From NCBI GenBank assembly GCA_009694295.1, contig SHVJ01000016.1, positions 1 through 32,890 on the forward strand: a stretch of DNA of 32,890 nucleotides. Direction: 5' to 3'. Below, piece after piece: positions 17,160 to 24,351 of the stretch. How positions within the stretch are numbered: position 1 is the stretch's first letter; every line of letters starts with the position of its first letter. The notes under the pieces were generated by a model. The model had not been told where the DNA came from and did not search any database. It saw only the letters and a program-made list of their open reading frames with translations. The position numbers and the translations under genes were made by a program. The DNA comes from Acidimicrobiia bacterium (GTDB lineage: Bacteria; Actinomycetota; Acidimicrobiia; IMCC26256; PALSA-555).

Positions 17160-18100
17160 ATCGAATCCAGGATGCGGATGCGCTCGTCGAGGGGCGGATG
17201 GGTGTCGAACGCGCGGTTCAGCCACGACCCCTTCTTGCCCTCCTCGCGATCAAGCGGCGACTCGATCCAGAGCTGCGCCGTCGCGCGCGAGGCATGGTGC
17301 ACGACGGCCTTGTCGTCGCGGAGCTTCTTGAGTGCAGACGCCAGCCCCGGTGGATACCTCGTGAGCTGCACCCCGGTCGCGTCAGCGAGCGCCTCGCGTT
17401 TGCGACTCATCGAGAACTGCATGAGTCGGGCAGCAACCGGAGCCAAAACGAGCAGTGCGAGTGCCAACACCACGATGATGATGCCGAGCGGCCCGGAGTT
17501 GTTGCTGTCACGCCGGTTGCTCCGCCCACCGAACCACATGAAGCGCAGGCCGAGATCGGCGAGCAGCGCGACGGTTCCTACCGCGATCACGGCGACAGTG
17601 CCGGCGAGGATGTCGTAGTTCTTGACGTGCGAGAGCTCGTGCGCGATCACGCCTTCGAGCTCGACTCGGTTCATCATCTGGAGCAAACCCGTGGTCACTG
17701 CCAGCGACGAGTGCTTCGGATTCCGGCCGGTAGCGAACGCGTTGGGCGCGGGATCGTCGACCACATACAACTTCGGCTTCGGCAGTCCGGCAGCGATGCA
17801 CAGTCCCTCGACGATGTTGTGAAACCGCTGGTACTCGGGCCCGTCGGCTGGCTTCGCGCGTGCTGCGGCCAACGCGACCCGGTCGGAGTAGAAGTACGAG
17901 AAGAACGCCATCCCGATCGCGACGATCAGAGCGATCGCTACGCCGATGGCTCCGAAGCCGAGCAGCACGTCGAAGGCCACGCCGACCAAGACGATCAGCA
18001 GGACGAACGCGGCAAGGATCACCAAGGTCCGCCACTTGTTGCGGCGGACCTCTCGATAGAAGTCGGTGCGCGCGAGGGATTGCTGGGTTGACTCGCTCAT
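17156..18100 (-). CDS. htpX: HtpX-like membrane zinc metalloprotease
   Basis: M48-family protease of 314 residues that degrades damaged membrane proteins. Two transmembrane helices lie at about 24-45 and 48-71, then the zinc site H154-E155-x2-H158 in VIAHELSHVKNYD. Two further helices follow and the third ligand glutamate is in SRKREALADATGV. The C terminus FDTHPPLDERIRIL is typical. It begins 18 nt after lemA; lemA-htpX pairs are common, and LemA is thought to work with HtpX at the membrane. Confidence 0.94.
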   Translation of the reverse strand: MSESTQQSLARTDFYREVRRNKWRTLVILAAFVLLIVLVGVAFDVLLGFGAIGVAIALIVAIGMAFFSYFYSDRVALAAARAKPADGPEYQRFHNIVEGLCIAAGLPKPKLYVVDDPAPNAFATGRNPKHSSLAVTTGLLQMMNRVELEGVIAHELSHVKNYDILAGTVAVIAVGTVALLADLGLRFMWFGGRSNRRDSNNSGPLGIIIVVLALALLVLAPVAARLMQFSMSRKREALADATGVQLTRYPPGLASALKKLRDDKAVVHHASRATAQLWIESPLDREEGKKGSWLNRAFDTHPPLDERIRILDSM

Positions 18101-18118
18101 AGGGACCGGGTGGTCGGG

Positions 18119-18679
18119 TTAGAACTCGACCTTGACCGGACCCTGCGCCGCCGCCTCGCCCTCGAAGAACTCGCGCTTCTCGAAATTGAACATCCCGGCC
18201 AGGATGTTCTTCGGGAACACCTGAATCGAGTTGTTGTAGTTGAGAACGCTGTCGTTGTAGAACTGCCGCGCGTACGCGATGCGGTCCTCGGTCGACGTGA
18301 GCTCCTCTTGGAGCTGCAGGAAGTTCTGGTTGGCCTTGAGGTCGGGGTAGGCCTCGGAGACTGCGAACAGGCTCTTGAGGGCGCCGCTGAGCACGTTCTC
18401 GGCCTGGGCCTGGTCCTGGACATTGCCGCTCTTCTGCGCATTGATGGCGCCAGCGCGGGCAGCAGTGACCGCTTCGAGGGTCTGCTTCTCGTGCGCGGCG
18501 TATCCCTTGACCGTCTCCACCAGGTTGGGAATCAGGTCGTAGCGGCGCTTCAGCTGCACATCGATCTGCGACCACGAGTTGTCGACGCGGTTCCGCGACC
18601 GGATGAGGCTGTTGTAGATGACTGCAATGAGCAGCAGCAGTGCGGCGATGACTCCGACGATCACCCACACGGCGGTCAT
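18119..18679 (-). CDS. lemA: LemA family protein
   Basis: 186 residues: an N-terminal transmembrane helix at about 5-24, then the LemA helical domain with [35 protein letters not shown], and the C-terminal [14 protein letters not shown] and FEKREFFE. Predicted to sit in the membrane with the helical bundle exposed. GAGAGGG lies about 8 nt before the ATG. A canonical TATGAT sits 44 nt upstream, so lemA probably starts its own transcript with htpX and the DUF3048 gene. The exact role of LemA is not established. Confidence 0.95.
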   Translation of the reverse strand: MTAVWVIVGVIAALLLLIAVIYNSLIRSRNRVDNSWSQIDVQLKRRYDLIPNLVETVKGYAAHEKQTLEAVTAARAGAINAQKSGNVQDQAQAENVLSGALKSLFAVSEAYPDLKANQNFLQLQEELTSTEDRIAYARQFYNDSVLNYNNSIQVFPKNILAGMFNFEKREFFEGEAAAQGPVKVEF

Positions 18680-18723
18680 GAGCGTGCCCTCTCGAGAGTT
18701 TCAAAAGATGAACGAACGCCCGC

Positions 18724-18729
18724 ATCATA
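18724..18729 (-). promoter_or_regulatory. Candidate -10 element of the lemA promoter
   Basis: Minus-strand TATGAT in the lemA-pimA spacer, 44 nt before the lemA ATG and separate from its Shine-Dalgarno. No strong -35 hexamer at 16-18 nt. Confidence 0.4.
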
Positions 18730-18760
18730 GAGGCGGAGATATGCCTTCGTGTCCTCGGCG

Positions 18761-19954
18761 TCAGCCAGTGGGCCTCGCGGCCGCGGGAGCGGCGCGAATC
18801 GCCGCCTCGTAGCGCTCCACGAAAGCCTCCGCGAGCCGGGGCATCGAGAACTCGGCGGCTCGTGCAGAGCCGGCAGCCACGAGCCGCTCGCGCAGCGCCC
18901 GGTCGCTGAGCGCGAGTGAGAGGGCACCACGCAGTGCCCTCACATCCCCAGGGGGTACGAGGAGCACCTCACGGTTCGCCCGGGCGACATCGCGGTAGCC
19001 AGTGAGATCTGAGGCCACGACCATCGCGCCGGCAGCCATCGCCTCGAGCAGCACGACGCCAAACGACTCCCCTTCGACCGAGGGGAAACAGGCGATCGTC
19101 GCCCCGGCCAATCGACGGGCCTTCTCGTGCTCGGAAATCGAGCCGAGCCACTCCACGGAGTCTCCCGCGACCGCACCGCTCTTCAGGGTGGCGCTCTTCA
19201 GGGTGGCGTTCTTCAGGGTGGCGGCCTTCAGGGCCCGCTCCTTCAAGGTCGGGGTCTCGGGTCCCTCGCCGACGATCCAAAGCACGGCGCCTGCCTCGTC
19301 GGCCAGCCCTGCGAACGCTTCGAGGAGCACCGCCACTCCCTTGCGGGGCTCGTGGCGCCCGACGAAGCAGATCGCCGGTCGATCGCTCGGCCACGGCTCG
19401 GCGTCAGCGAACGCGTCCACGTCCACGCCGTTGGGGAGAATCTCGCAGGGCAGCCCGAAGGTCGCCTCGAAGTTCCGCTGCGCCTCGTCAGACACGGCCG
19501 TGCGCACAGCAAGTCGCACGATGAGCCGTTTCAACGGGACGCGCAGGGCTTCGTACCAGACATTGCGACCAGGAAATGCGGCATGGAACGTGCCGACCGC
19601 TGGGATCTCGGTGCCGAGGAGCGCAGCGTGGCCCGGACCGACCGACATCGGCTCGTGGAGGTGGAGCACATCGGGTGCGAACGATCGCAGCGCCTCCAGC
19701 GTTCGATGCATGACGGCACGGCCGCCCGTGATCGGAGCGACTGATCCATTCGACGGAAAGCGGAAGGTCGGCCCCACGCTCATGATCCCCGGCCCCGGGG
19801 GTGGACCGTCGGACGGAGCGAGGATGCGCGCATCGACACCGATGGCGCGCAGCGCACGAGCGAGCCCGAGCACCTGGAGCTGCACGCCACCGAACAGCGA
19901 CAGTGAGTACGGGCAGATCAATGCGACCCGAAGCGGTCGCGGCTCCCGGATCAT
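18761..19954 (-). CDS. pimA: PimA-like phosphatidylinositol alpha-mannosyltransferase (GT4)
   Basis: Glycosyltransferase of 397 residues, GT-B fold, expected to transfer the first mannose from GDP-mannose to phosphatidylinositol on the cytoplasmic face. PimA-like features are FGGVQLQVLGLARAL, SNGSVAPITGG at 69-79, HLHEPMSV at 98-105, GRHEPRKG at 199-206 and GESFGVVLLEAMAAG at 295-309. The neighbouring pgsA and acyltransferase support PIM synthesis. Residues about 236-260 are an unusual insertion of A-T-L-K-S/N pentapeptides encoded by a 15-bp tandem repeat. The ATG start lies at the end of a chain of mini-ORFs that links it to the acyltransferase. Specificity is inferred, not proven. Confidence 0.85.
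   Translation of the reverse strand: MIREPRPLRVALICPYSLSLFGGVQLQVLGLARALRAIGVDARILAPSDGPPPGPGIMSVGPTFRFPSNGSVAPITGGRAVMHRTLEALRSFAPDVLHLHEPMSVGPGHAALLGTEIPAVGTFHAAFPGRNVWYEALRVPLKRLIVRLAVRTAVSDEAQRNFEATFGLPCEILPNGVDVDAFADAEPWPSDRPAICFVGRHEPRKGVAVLLEAFAGLADEAGAVLWIVGEGPETPTLKERALKAATLKNATLKSATLKSGAVAGDSVEWLGSISEHEKARRLAGATIACFPSVEGESFGVVLLEAMAAGAMVVASDLTGYRDVARANREVLLVPPGDVRALRGALSLALSDRALRERLVAAGSARAAEFSMPRLAEAFVERYEAAIRAAPAAARPTG
19181..19255. repeat. 5 x 15-bp tandem repeat inside pimA
   Basis: Units CTTCAGGGTGGCGCT, CTTCAGGGTGGCGTT and CTTCAGGGTGGCGGC are followed by two more diverged units beginning CTTCAGGG and CTTCAAGG. They encode the ATLKS/ATLKN/AALKA repeats of PimA. Unit length keeps frame. 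Confidence 0.88.
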
Positions 19955-19996
19955 GAGTACCGGATCATGAGTACCGGATCATGAGTACCGGATCAT
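19951..19996 (-). other. Chain of three 5-codon mini-ORFs linking acyltransferase to pimA
   Basis: Minus-strand mini-ORFs occupy 19979-19996, 19965-19982 and 19951-19968. Each reads MIRYS then TGA. The first ATG overlaps the acyltransferase TGA (ATGA), each mini-ORF stop overlaps the next ATG, and the third stop overlaps the pimA ATG. Without the repeats, the acyltransferase stop would overlap the pimA start directly, so the chain preserves a coupled junction. Whether the peptides are made is unknown. Confidence 0.6.
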
Positions 19997-19997
19997 G
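19951..19997. repeat. 3 x 14-bp perfect tandem repeat between acyltransferase and pimA
   Basis: Three identical copies of TCATGAGTACCGGA (19951-19992) plus a partial TCATG. On the minus strand each unit carries ATGA, so it duplicates a stop-start junction. The acyltransferase stop and the pimA start are both within copies. Confidence 0.93.
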
Positions 19998-20949
19998 GAT
20001 GATCGCCCATACCCGCGCCCATCTCCGCACCCATCTCCGCACCCATCTCCGCACCCATCTCCGCGGGCATGTCGGCCGGCCACACGGGCTGCATCATCAG
20101 CCACTGGTCGGGGGCCGCGCCGATGAGCTGTTCGAACCGACGGGCGACATCCTGGGTCACCCGCTGCACATCGTCGCGCAGGCTCCCCCGCCGCTCGGCG
20201 GGCACCGCCTCGAGGATGTGGATGAACCGCCGGGAGTTGGGTCGAAAGTAGATGCCGACGGGCACGAGTGGCGCGCCCGACCGCAGCGCGAGCAGGGCAG
20301 GGCCGCCCGGCATCTTCGTTGACTCGCCGAAGAGCTCGACGGTCACGCCGTCACCCGTGAGATCGCGATCACACACGAGGGCGGTGATCTGTCCCTCGTC
20401 GAGGGCGCGCAGCACTGCCGTGGCCGCGCCGGGACCGAGCGGCACGACGTCGATCCCAATCGCTCGGCGCTGCGCGGCGAACCACTCGAACAGCTCGGGC
20501 GGTTCGAGCGGCTCGGCCACCGCCGTGAGGCGATGGCCACGACCATGCAGCCAGGCTCCGGCCGCGTCCCAGTTCCCGAGATGTGGGAGCGCCAGGATCA
20601 CGCCGCGACCCGCCGCCTGGGGCTCCGCGATGTGCTCGTATCCCTCCGAGTCGGTCTCGGTCTCCACTGCATCGTCATCACCACGAAGTCGGAACAGCTC
20701 GTGCCAGTACCGGCCGTAGTTGTCGAAGACGCGAGCAGTCGCCCGCCGCAGCTCGTCGCCCTCGAGCTGTCCGCGGGACGCGCGCTGCAGGTTGCGTTCG
20801 ACCTGACGTCGGCGCGTGGCCCAGAGGATGGGCAGCGCGCGCGACACGGTTCGCGCCAGGCACCGTCCGAGCGTCGGCGGGAGGACCCGCGCGACCTCAG
20901 CGCCAGCGCGATACGCGAGAAACGCGGCGCGGCCGGGAGCGCCGAGCAC
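19993..20949 (-). CDS. Phosphatidylinositol mannoside acyltransferase (LPLAT/HtrB-like)
   Basis: 318 residues, similar in motifs to the PatA-type acyltransferase next to pgsA1 and pimA in mycobacteria, which acylates the mannose of PIM. The catalytic H-x4-D is H123-D128 in ALPHLGNWDAAG, preceded by NYGRYWHELFRL and followed by CDRDLTGDGVTVELFGEST cut to its core DRDLTGDGV, and KMPGGPALLALRSGAPLVP. GTG start chosen: GGAG lies about 5 nt upstream and the N terminus aligns with the family. This makes it overlap pgsA by 53 nt. The C terminus carries four EMGA repeats from a 12-bp tandem repeat. Its TGA begins the mini-ORF chain to pimA. Confidence 0.86.
   Translation of the reverse strand: MLGAPGRAAFLAYRAGAEVARVLPPTLGRCLARTVSRALPILWATRRRQVERNLQRASRGQLEGDELRRATARVFDNYGRYWHELFRLRGDDDAVETETDSEGYEHIAEPQAAGRGVILALPHLGNWDAAGAWLHGRGHRLTAVAEPLEPPELFEWFAAQRRAIGIDVVPLGPGAATAVLRALDEGQITALVCDRDLTGDGVTVELFGESTKMPGGPALLALRSGAPLVPVGIYFRPNSRRFIHILEAVPAERRGSLRDDVQRVTQDVARRFEQLIGAAPDQWLMMQPVWPADMPAEMGAEMGAEMGAEMGAGMGDHP
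20018..20065. repeat. 4 x 12-bp tandem repeat at the acyltransferase 3' end
   Basis: Four copies of CCCATCTCCGCA, the last with one change, encode the EMGA repeats at the protein's C terminus. They lie only 20 bases from the 14-bp array. Confidence 0.92.
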
Positions 20950-21577
20950 GGTGGCTCCGCACGAAGCGCGTCCGCATACGGCCCGACACCGTGTCGCGTT
21001 GTTCGGGACTGGCTTGGCGCCAGACCATCGCGAACCGGTGGATCGCCGTGACTGCGGTGAGCGCAAGCATGATCCAGAGGACAGGGATGAGGATGTCGAA
21101 CGCGAGTCCGACGCCGAGCAGCACGAGTCGCTCGGCGCGTTCGATGAGGCCACCGCGGGCCGACAGGCCGAGTGCCTCGGCCTTGGCTCGCTCATACGAC
21201 ACGAGCATCGAGAGCGCAAGGACACCGAGGACGAGCACCGGTGCTCCCGCTCCCTCGTCGGTGACGTGCCACGCGACACCCGCGAACAGCGCCGCGTCGG
21301 CGACCCGATCGCACACCGAATCAAGGAACGCGCCCCGGGCACCAGCGGTGCCGCTATGCCGGGCGACCGACCCGTCGAGGAGGTCGGGCAGTCCACTGAG
21401 GAGCACACCCACGACCGCGAGCGCAAGGTTGCCGTTGGCGATGAGACCCGCGGTCGCGAACGCAGCGAGGAGCCCGATAACCGTCAGCACATCAGCGGAG
21501 ACGCCGATCTTGTGAAGCGCCCGACCGACGGGATCGAGGGCACGCTCAGCCGTTGAGCGCCAACGTCCGTCGAGCAT
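20897..21577 (-). CDS. pgsA: CDP-alcohol phosphatidyltransferase, probably phosphatidylinositol phosphate synthase
   Basis: Integral membrane enzyme of 226 residues with several helices. It carries the complete CDP-alcohol phosphotransferase motif D65-x2-D68-G-x2-A-R-x8-G-x3-D86-x3-D90. In actinobacteria the copy beside the PIM acyltransferase and pimA makes phosphatidylinositol phosphate from CDP-diacylglycerol and inositol phosphate; that is inferred from context. ATG start chosen (MLDGRWRSTAERALDP); the longer open frame upstream covers the repeat-bearing divergent promoter region. The Arg-rich C terminus overlaps the next gene's start. Confidence 0.88.
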   Translation of the reverse strand: MLDGRWRSTAERALDPVGRALHKIGVSADVLTVIGLLAAFATAGLIANGNLALAVVGVLLSGLPDLLDGSVARHSGTAGARGAFLDSVCDRVADAALFAGVAWHVTDEGAGAPVLVLGVLALSMLVSYERAKAEALGLSARGGLIERAERLVLLGVGLAFDILIPVLWIMLALTAVTAIHRFAMVWRQASPEQRDTVSGRMRTRFVRSHRARRSRPRRVSRVSRWR

Positions 21578-21594
21578 GGGCACAGGACCTTTCG

Positions 21595-21651
21595 ACCAAT
21601 GGGTTTGGCGAACACCAATGGGCTTGGCGAACACCAATGGGCTTGCCGAAC
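21595..21651. repeat. 3 x 19-bp tandem repeat in the pgsA/EF-G divergent spacer
   Basis: Three copies of ACCAATGGGCTTGGCGAAC; the first has T for C at one site and the third C for G at one. CCAA-N5-TTGG and TTGG-N6-CCAA alternate through the array, so it contains repeated short dyads that could bind a regulator of one or both divergent genes. No known operator is recognised. Confidence 0.9.
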
Positions 21652-21705
21652 AGTGGAGTTGCGAGGGTACCAGGGAGGCCGATTGGGCCTGTGGTGCCCT
21701 CGGGG

Positions 21706-21733
21706 TTGTGTCGCCGCGAGTGGCTCGTAGACT
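21706..21733 (+). promoter_or_regulatory. Candidate promoter of the EF-G paralogue
   Basis: TTGTGT (21706-21711), a 16-bp spacer and TAGACT (21728-21733) resemble a sigma-70-type promoter. Transcription would start near 21740, giving a leader of about 25 nt with AGGGGGG before the GTG. Confidence 0.4.
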
Positions 21734-21764
21734 CCGCGGCGAACGCAGCGAGGGGGGACGATTC

Positions 21765-23768
21765 GTGACGAAGATCCGCAACGTCGCACTCGTCGGCCAC
21801 GGTGGCGCTGGCAAGACCACCTTGACCGAGGCTCTGCTCTTCGTGAACGGCGCGATCCCGCGCATGGGGCGCGTCGAAGACGGCACGACCGTCGGCGACT
21901 TCGACCCGGAGGAGCAGAAGCGCTCGATCTCGGTCTCGCTCGCGCTGGCACCGCTCGAGTACCAGGGTCACAAGATCAATGTGATCGACACGCCGGGCTA
22001 CGCCGATTTCGTCGGCGATGTTGCCGCAGCACTCCGGGTCGCCGATCTCGCAGTGTTCGTGGTGTCTGCGGTTGAGGGCGTCGAAGTGCAGACCGAGACG
22101 GCATGGAAGCTCGCCGAGGAACGCAACATGCCGCGGGCCATCTTCGTGAACAAGCTCGATCGCGAACGGGCCTCGTTCCAACGAACGCTCGAGCAGCTCA
22201 AGGATCGGTTCGGGGCCGGCGTTGCGCCCCTCGAACTCCCGATCGGTGAGGAAGCAGCGTTCCGAGGTGTCGTCGACCTGCTCGCCGACGAAGCGATCGT
22301 CTACGACAACGGGAGCGGCAGCGGGAAGACGACGGCCGTGCCCGACGACATGGCAACCGAAGAGCACGCCGTGCGCGACGCGCTGGTTGAGGGGATCGTC
22401 GTCGCCGACGACGATCTCATGGAGCGTTACCTCGCCGACGAGAAGCTCTCCACCACCGAGCTCGAGCACGCACTTGCGAAAGGCATCGCCGAAGGCAGCG
22501 TGTTCCCTGTCTTGTGCGGGAGTGCGACGAAGCTGATCGGCGTCGACCGGTTGGCGCATTTCGTTGCTGAAGAAGGCCCGGAACCGGCCGCGGGCGACGG
22601 ACCTCCGGCGGTCTTCGTGTTCAAGACCATCGTCGACCCGTACGTCGGCCGCTTGAACCTCTTCAAGGTGCTCCAAGGAACGGTCAACCAGGACACCACC
22701 TTGCTCAACGGCCGGACCATGAGCGAAGAGCGTTTCCACCAGGTGTCCACGATGCGCGGCAAGGAGCACCACGCCGTCACCTCGGTCGCAGCCGGCGACA
22801 TTGCTGCGATTGCGAAGCTCTCCGACACGACGACGGGCGACGTGCTCGCAACGCGTGGCGCCGACATCACCGTCGAGCCACTGTCCCCGCCGGAGCCGAC
22901 ACTCGCAGTTGCGATCAAGGCGAATAGCAAGGGCGACGAGGACAAGCTCGCCAACGCGCTGCACCGACTCCAGGACGAGGATCCCGCGCTGCGCCTCGAC
23001 CGCAATGCCGAGACGCACCAGACGCTCCTCTGGGGGATGGGCGAGACGCATCTGGGCATCGCGCTCGAAAAGCTGTCGCGGAAGTTCGGCGTCGAGGTCC
23101 AGACCGAGGACGTCAAGGTCGCGTACCGCGAGACGATCACCGCGGTTGCCGAGGCCGAGGGCAAGTACAAGAAGCAGACTGGCGGGCACGGACAGTTCGG
23201 CATCGCGTTCATCCGCGTGGAACCACTGGAGCGCGGCAGCGGCTTCGAGTTCGTCGACAAGATCGTCGGCGGGGCGATCCCCCGTCAGTTCATCCCCGCC
23301 GTCGAGAAGGGCATCGCCGAGACGATGTCGGGTGGCGGGCTGCACGGCTTCCCCGTGGTCGACGTGCGGGTCACGTGCTTCGACGGCAAGTTCCACTCCG
23401 TCGACTCGTCGGAGATGAGCTTCAAGATGGCGGGCTCGATCGGGTTCAAGGAGGCGATCGCCAAGGCGGCACCGATCCTCCTGGAGCCGGTGAGCGAGCT
23501 CGTGGTGACCGCCCCCGAGACATACCAAGGCGACCTCATGGGCGACCTGAACTCAAAGCGTGGTCGGATCCAGGGTTCGAGCGCCGTCGGCAACGGCGAA
23601 GTCGAGGTTGTTGCGTTCGCACCCACGTCAGAGGTGCTGCGCTACGCGATCGACCTGCGCTCGATCACCCACGGGCGCGGGCGCTTCACGATCACGCACT
23701 CCCATTACGACCCGCTGCCCGCGCACCTCGTCGACAAGGTTGCGGCCACCCTCGCGGCATCGAAGTAG
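21765..23768 (+). CDS. Elongation factor G-like GTPase (FusA2 type)
   Basis: 667-residue paralogue of EF-G. GTPase motifs: P-loop GHGGAGKTTL (11-19), DTPGYADFVGDV, FVNKLDRERASF and a CGSATKLIGVD G5 region. Domains II-V follow, with GGHGQFG in domain IV and the C-terminal RSITHGRGRF. The switch I region reads RSISVS where true EF-G has RGITI, so it is unlikely to be the main translocase; rpsL, rpsG and tuf are absent nearby. Start GTG has AGGGGGG 7 nt upstream, and upstream sequence lacks homology. It resembles the actinobacterial FusA2 group of unknown role. One of only two plus-strand genes here. Confidence 0.93.
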   Translation: MTKIRNVALVGHGGAGKTTLTEALLFVNGAIPRMGRVEDGTTVGDFDPEEQKRSISVSLALAPLEYQGHKINVIDTPGYADFVGDVAAALRVADLAVFVVSAVEGVEVQTETAWKLAEERNMPRAIFVNKLDRERASFQRTLEQLKDRFGAGVAPLELPIGEEAAFRGVVDLLADEAIVYDNGSGSGKTTAVPDDMATEEHAVRDALVEGIVVADDDLMERYLADEKLSTTELEHALAKGIAEGSVFPVLCGSATKLIGVDRLAHFVAEEGPEPAAGDGPPAVFVFKTIVDPYVGRLNLFKVLQGTVNQDTTLLNGRTMSEERFHQVSTMRGKEHHAVTSVAAGDIAAIAKLSDTTTGDVLATRGADITVEPLSPPEPTLAVAIKANSKGDEDKLANALHRLQDEDPALRLDRNAETHQTLLWGMGETHLGIALEKLSRKFGVEVQTEDVKVAYRETITAVAEAEGKYKKQTGGHGQFGIAFIRVEPLERGSGFEFVDKIVGGAIPRQFIPAVEKGIAETMSGGGLHGFPVVDVRVTCFDGKFHSVDSSEMSFKMAGSIGFKEAIAKAAPILLEPVSELVVTAPETYQGDLMGDLNSKRGRIQGSSAVGNGEVEVVAFAPTSEVLRYAIDLRSITHGRGRFTITHSHYDPLPAHLVDKVAATLAASK

Positions 23769-23783
23769 CTGCCTGATCCCCTT

Positions 23784-23839
23784 ATCTCAGGATCGGCATC
23801 TCAGGATCGGCATCTCAGGATCGGCATCTCAGGATCGGG
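23784..23839. repeat. 4 x 14-bp tandem repeat between convergent genes
   Basis: Four copies of ATCTCAGGATCGGC, the last with G as its final base, fill most of the 77-base spacer between the EF-G paralogue and the convergent membrane-protein gene. GATCC-N10-GGATC just before it could form a weak hairpin. No T-run suggests an intrinsic terminator. Confidence 0.93.
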
Positions 23840-23845
23840 CGCGGG

Positions 23846-24340
23846 TTACTCCGTGATGCCGTACTGCGACCAATCTTCGGGGTTTTCCTCGGCGTACTGA
23901 CCGAGGATCCGCCCGTCGACTGCGTCCACCTCTACAAGCCCGCGTTGGGTAGGCGGCGCGTCGGCCGAATAGAGAAGGATGCGCCACGACGGGCGCGAGC
24001 GCAGGCCGCGCCACCCGAGCTGGGCCGAGGCATGACCGACCGGGAAACCCACTGCTCGGCTCGCTGCCGCGAGTGCAGCCGTCTGATCGAGTGCGACGTG
24101 CCATCCCGCAACGAAGTGGTACCCAGCGATCGCCGCGAGCACCACACCCGCGATCACGAGGCCTGAGTTGTTGCTGGTCAATCCCGCGGCCAGGGCGACG
24201 ACGGCTCCGAACGCGTGCAGTGCGCCAGCGATGCGGCGCCGGCGGATGTCGGGGAACAGGTACGGCCCCACGTACGCCGTGACATCGAGATCCTCAGGGA
24301 GCGTGTCGCCGGTCTGGTCGCCGGTCTGATCAGTGGGCAT
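23846..24340 (-). CDS. Small membrane protein of unknown function
   Basis: 164 residues, not recognised as a known family. The N terminus is acidic with DQTGDQTGD encoded by a 12-bp repeat. Then come VGPYLFPDIRRRRIAG and two hydrophobic segments at about 40-56 and 62-80 that should cross the membrane. The C-terminal half (SWRILLYSADAPPTQRGLVEVD, shown here as SWRILLYSADAPP) looks soluble and ends EENPEDWSQYGITE. It starts 11 nt after the HIT gene, so it is probably cotranscribed with thrS and HIT. ATG start; the longer frame upstream lies in the HIT gene. Confidence 0.75.
   Translation of the reverse strand: MPTDQTGDQTGDTLPEDLDVTAYVGPYLFPDIRRRRIAGALHAFGAVVALAAGLTSNNSGLVIAGVVLAAIAGYHFVAGWHVALDQTAALAAASRAVGFPVGHASAQLGWRGLRSRPSWRILLYSADAPPTQRGLVEVDAVDGRILGQYAEENPEDWSQYGITE
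24305..24328. repeat. 2 x 12-bp tandem repeat inside the membrane-protein gene
   Basis: Two copies of GTCGCCGGTCTG encode the N-terminal DQTG repeats. Confidence 0.75.
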
Positions 24341-24351
24341 CGCAGACGACG

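Noticed and set aside
21576-21764. A 63-codon N-terminal extension of the EF-G paralogue
   Set aside because: It translates the 19-bp repeat and promoter region. The GTG at 21765 has a strong AGGGGGG ribosome site and matches the family start.
21546-23528. A 660-codon open frame on the minus strand opposite the EF-G paralogue
   Set aside because: Its sequence has no recognisable domain, and the plus-strand frame is a complete GTPase. Long antisense frames are expected in GC-rich coding DNA.
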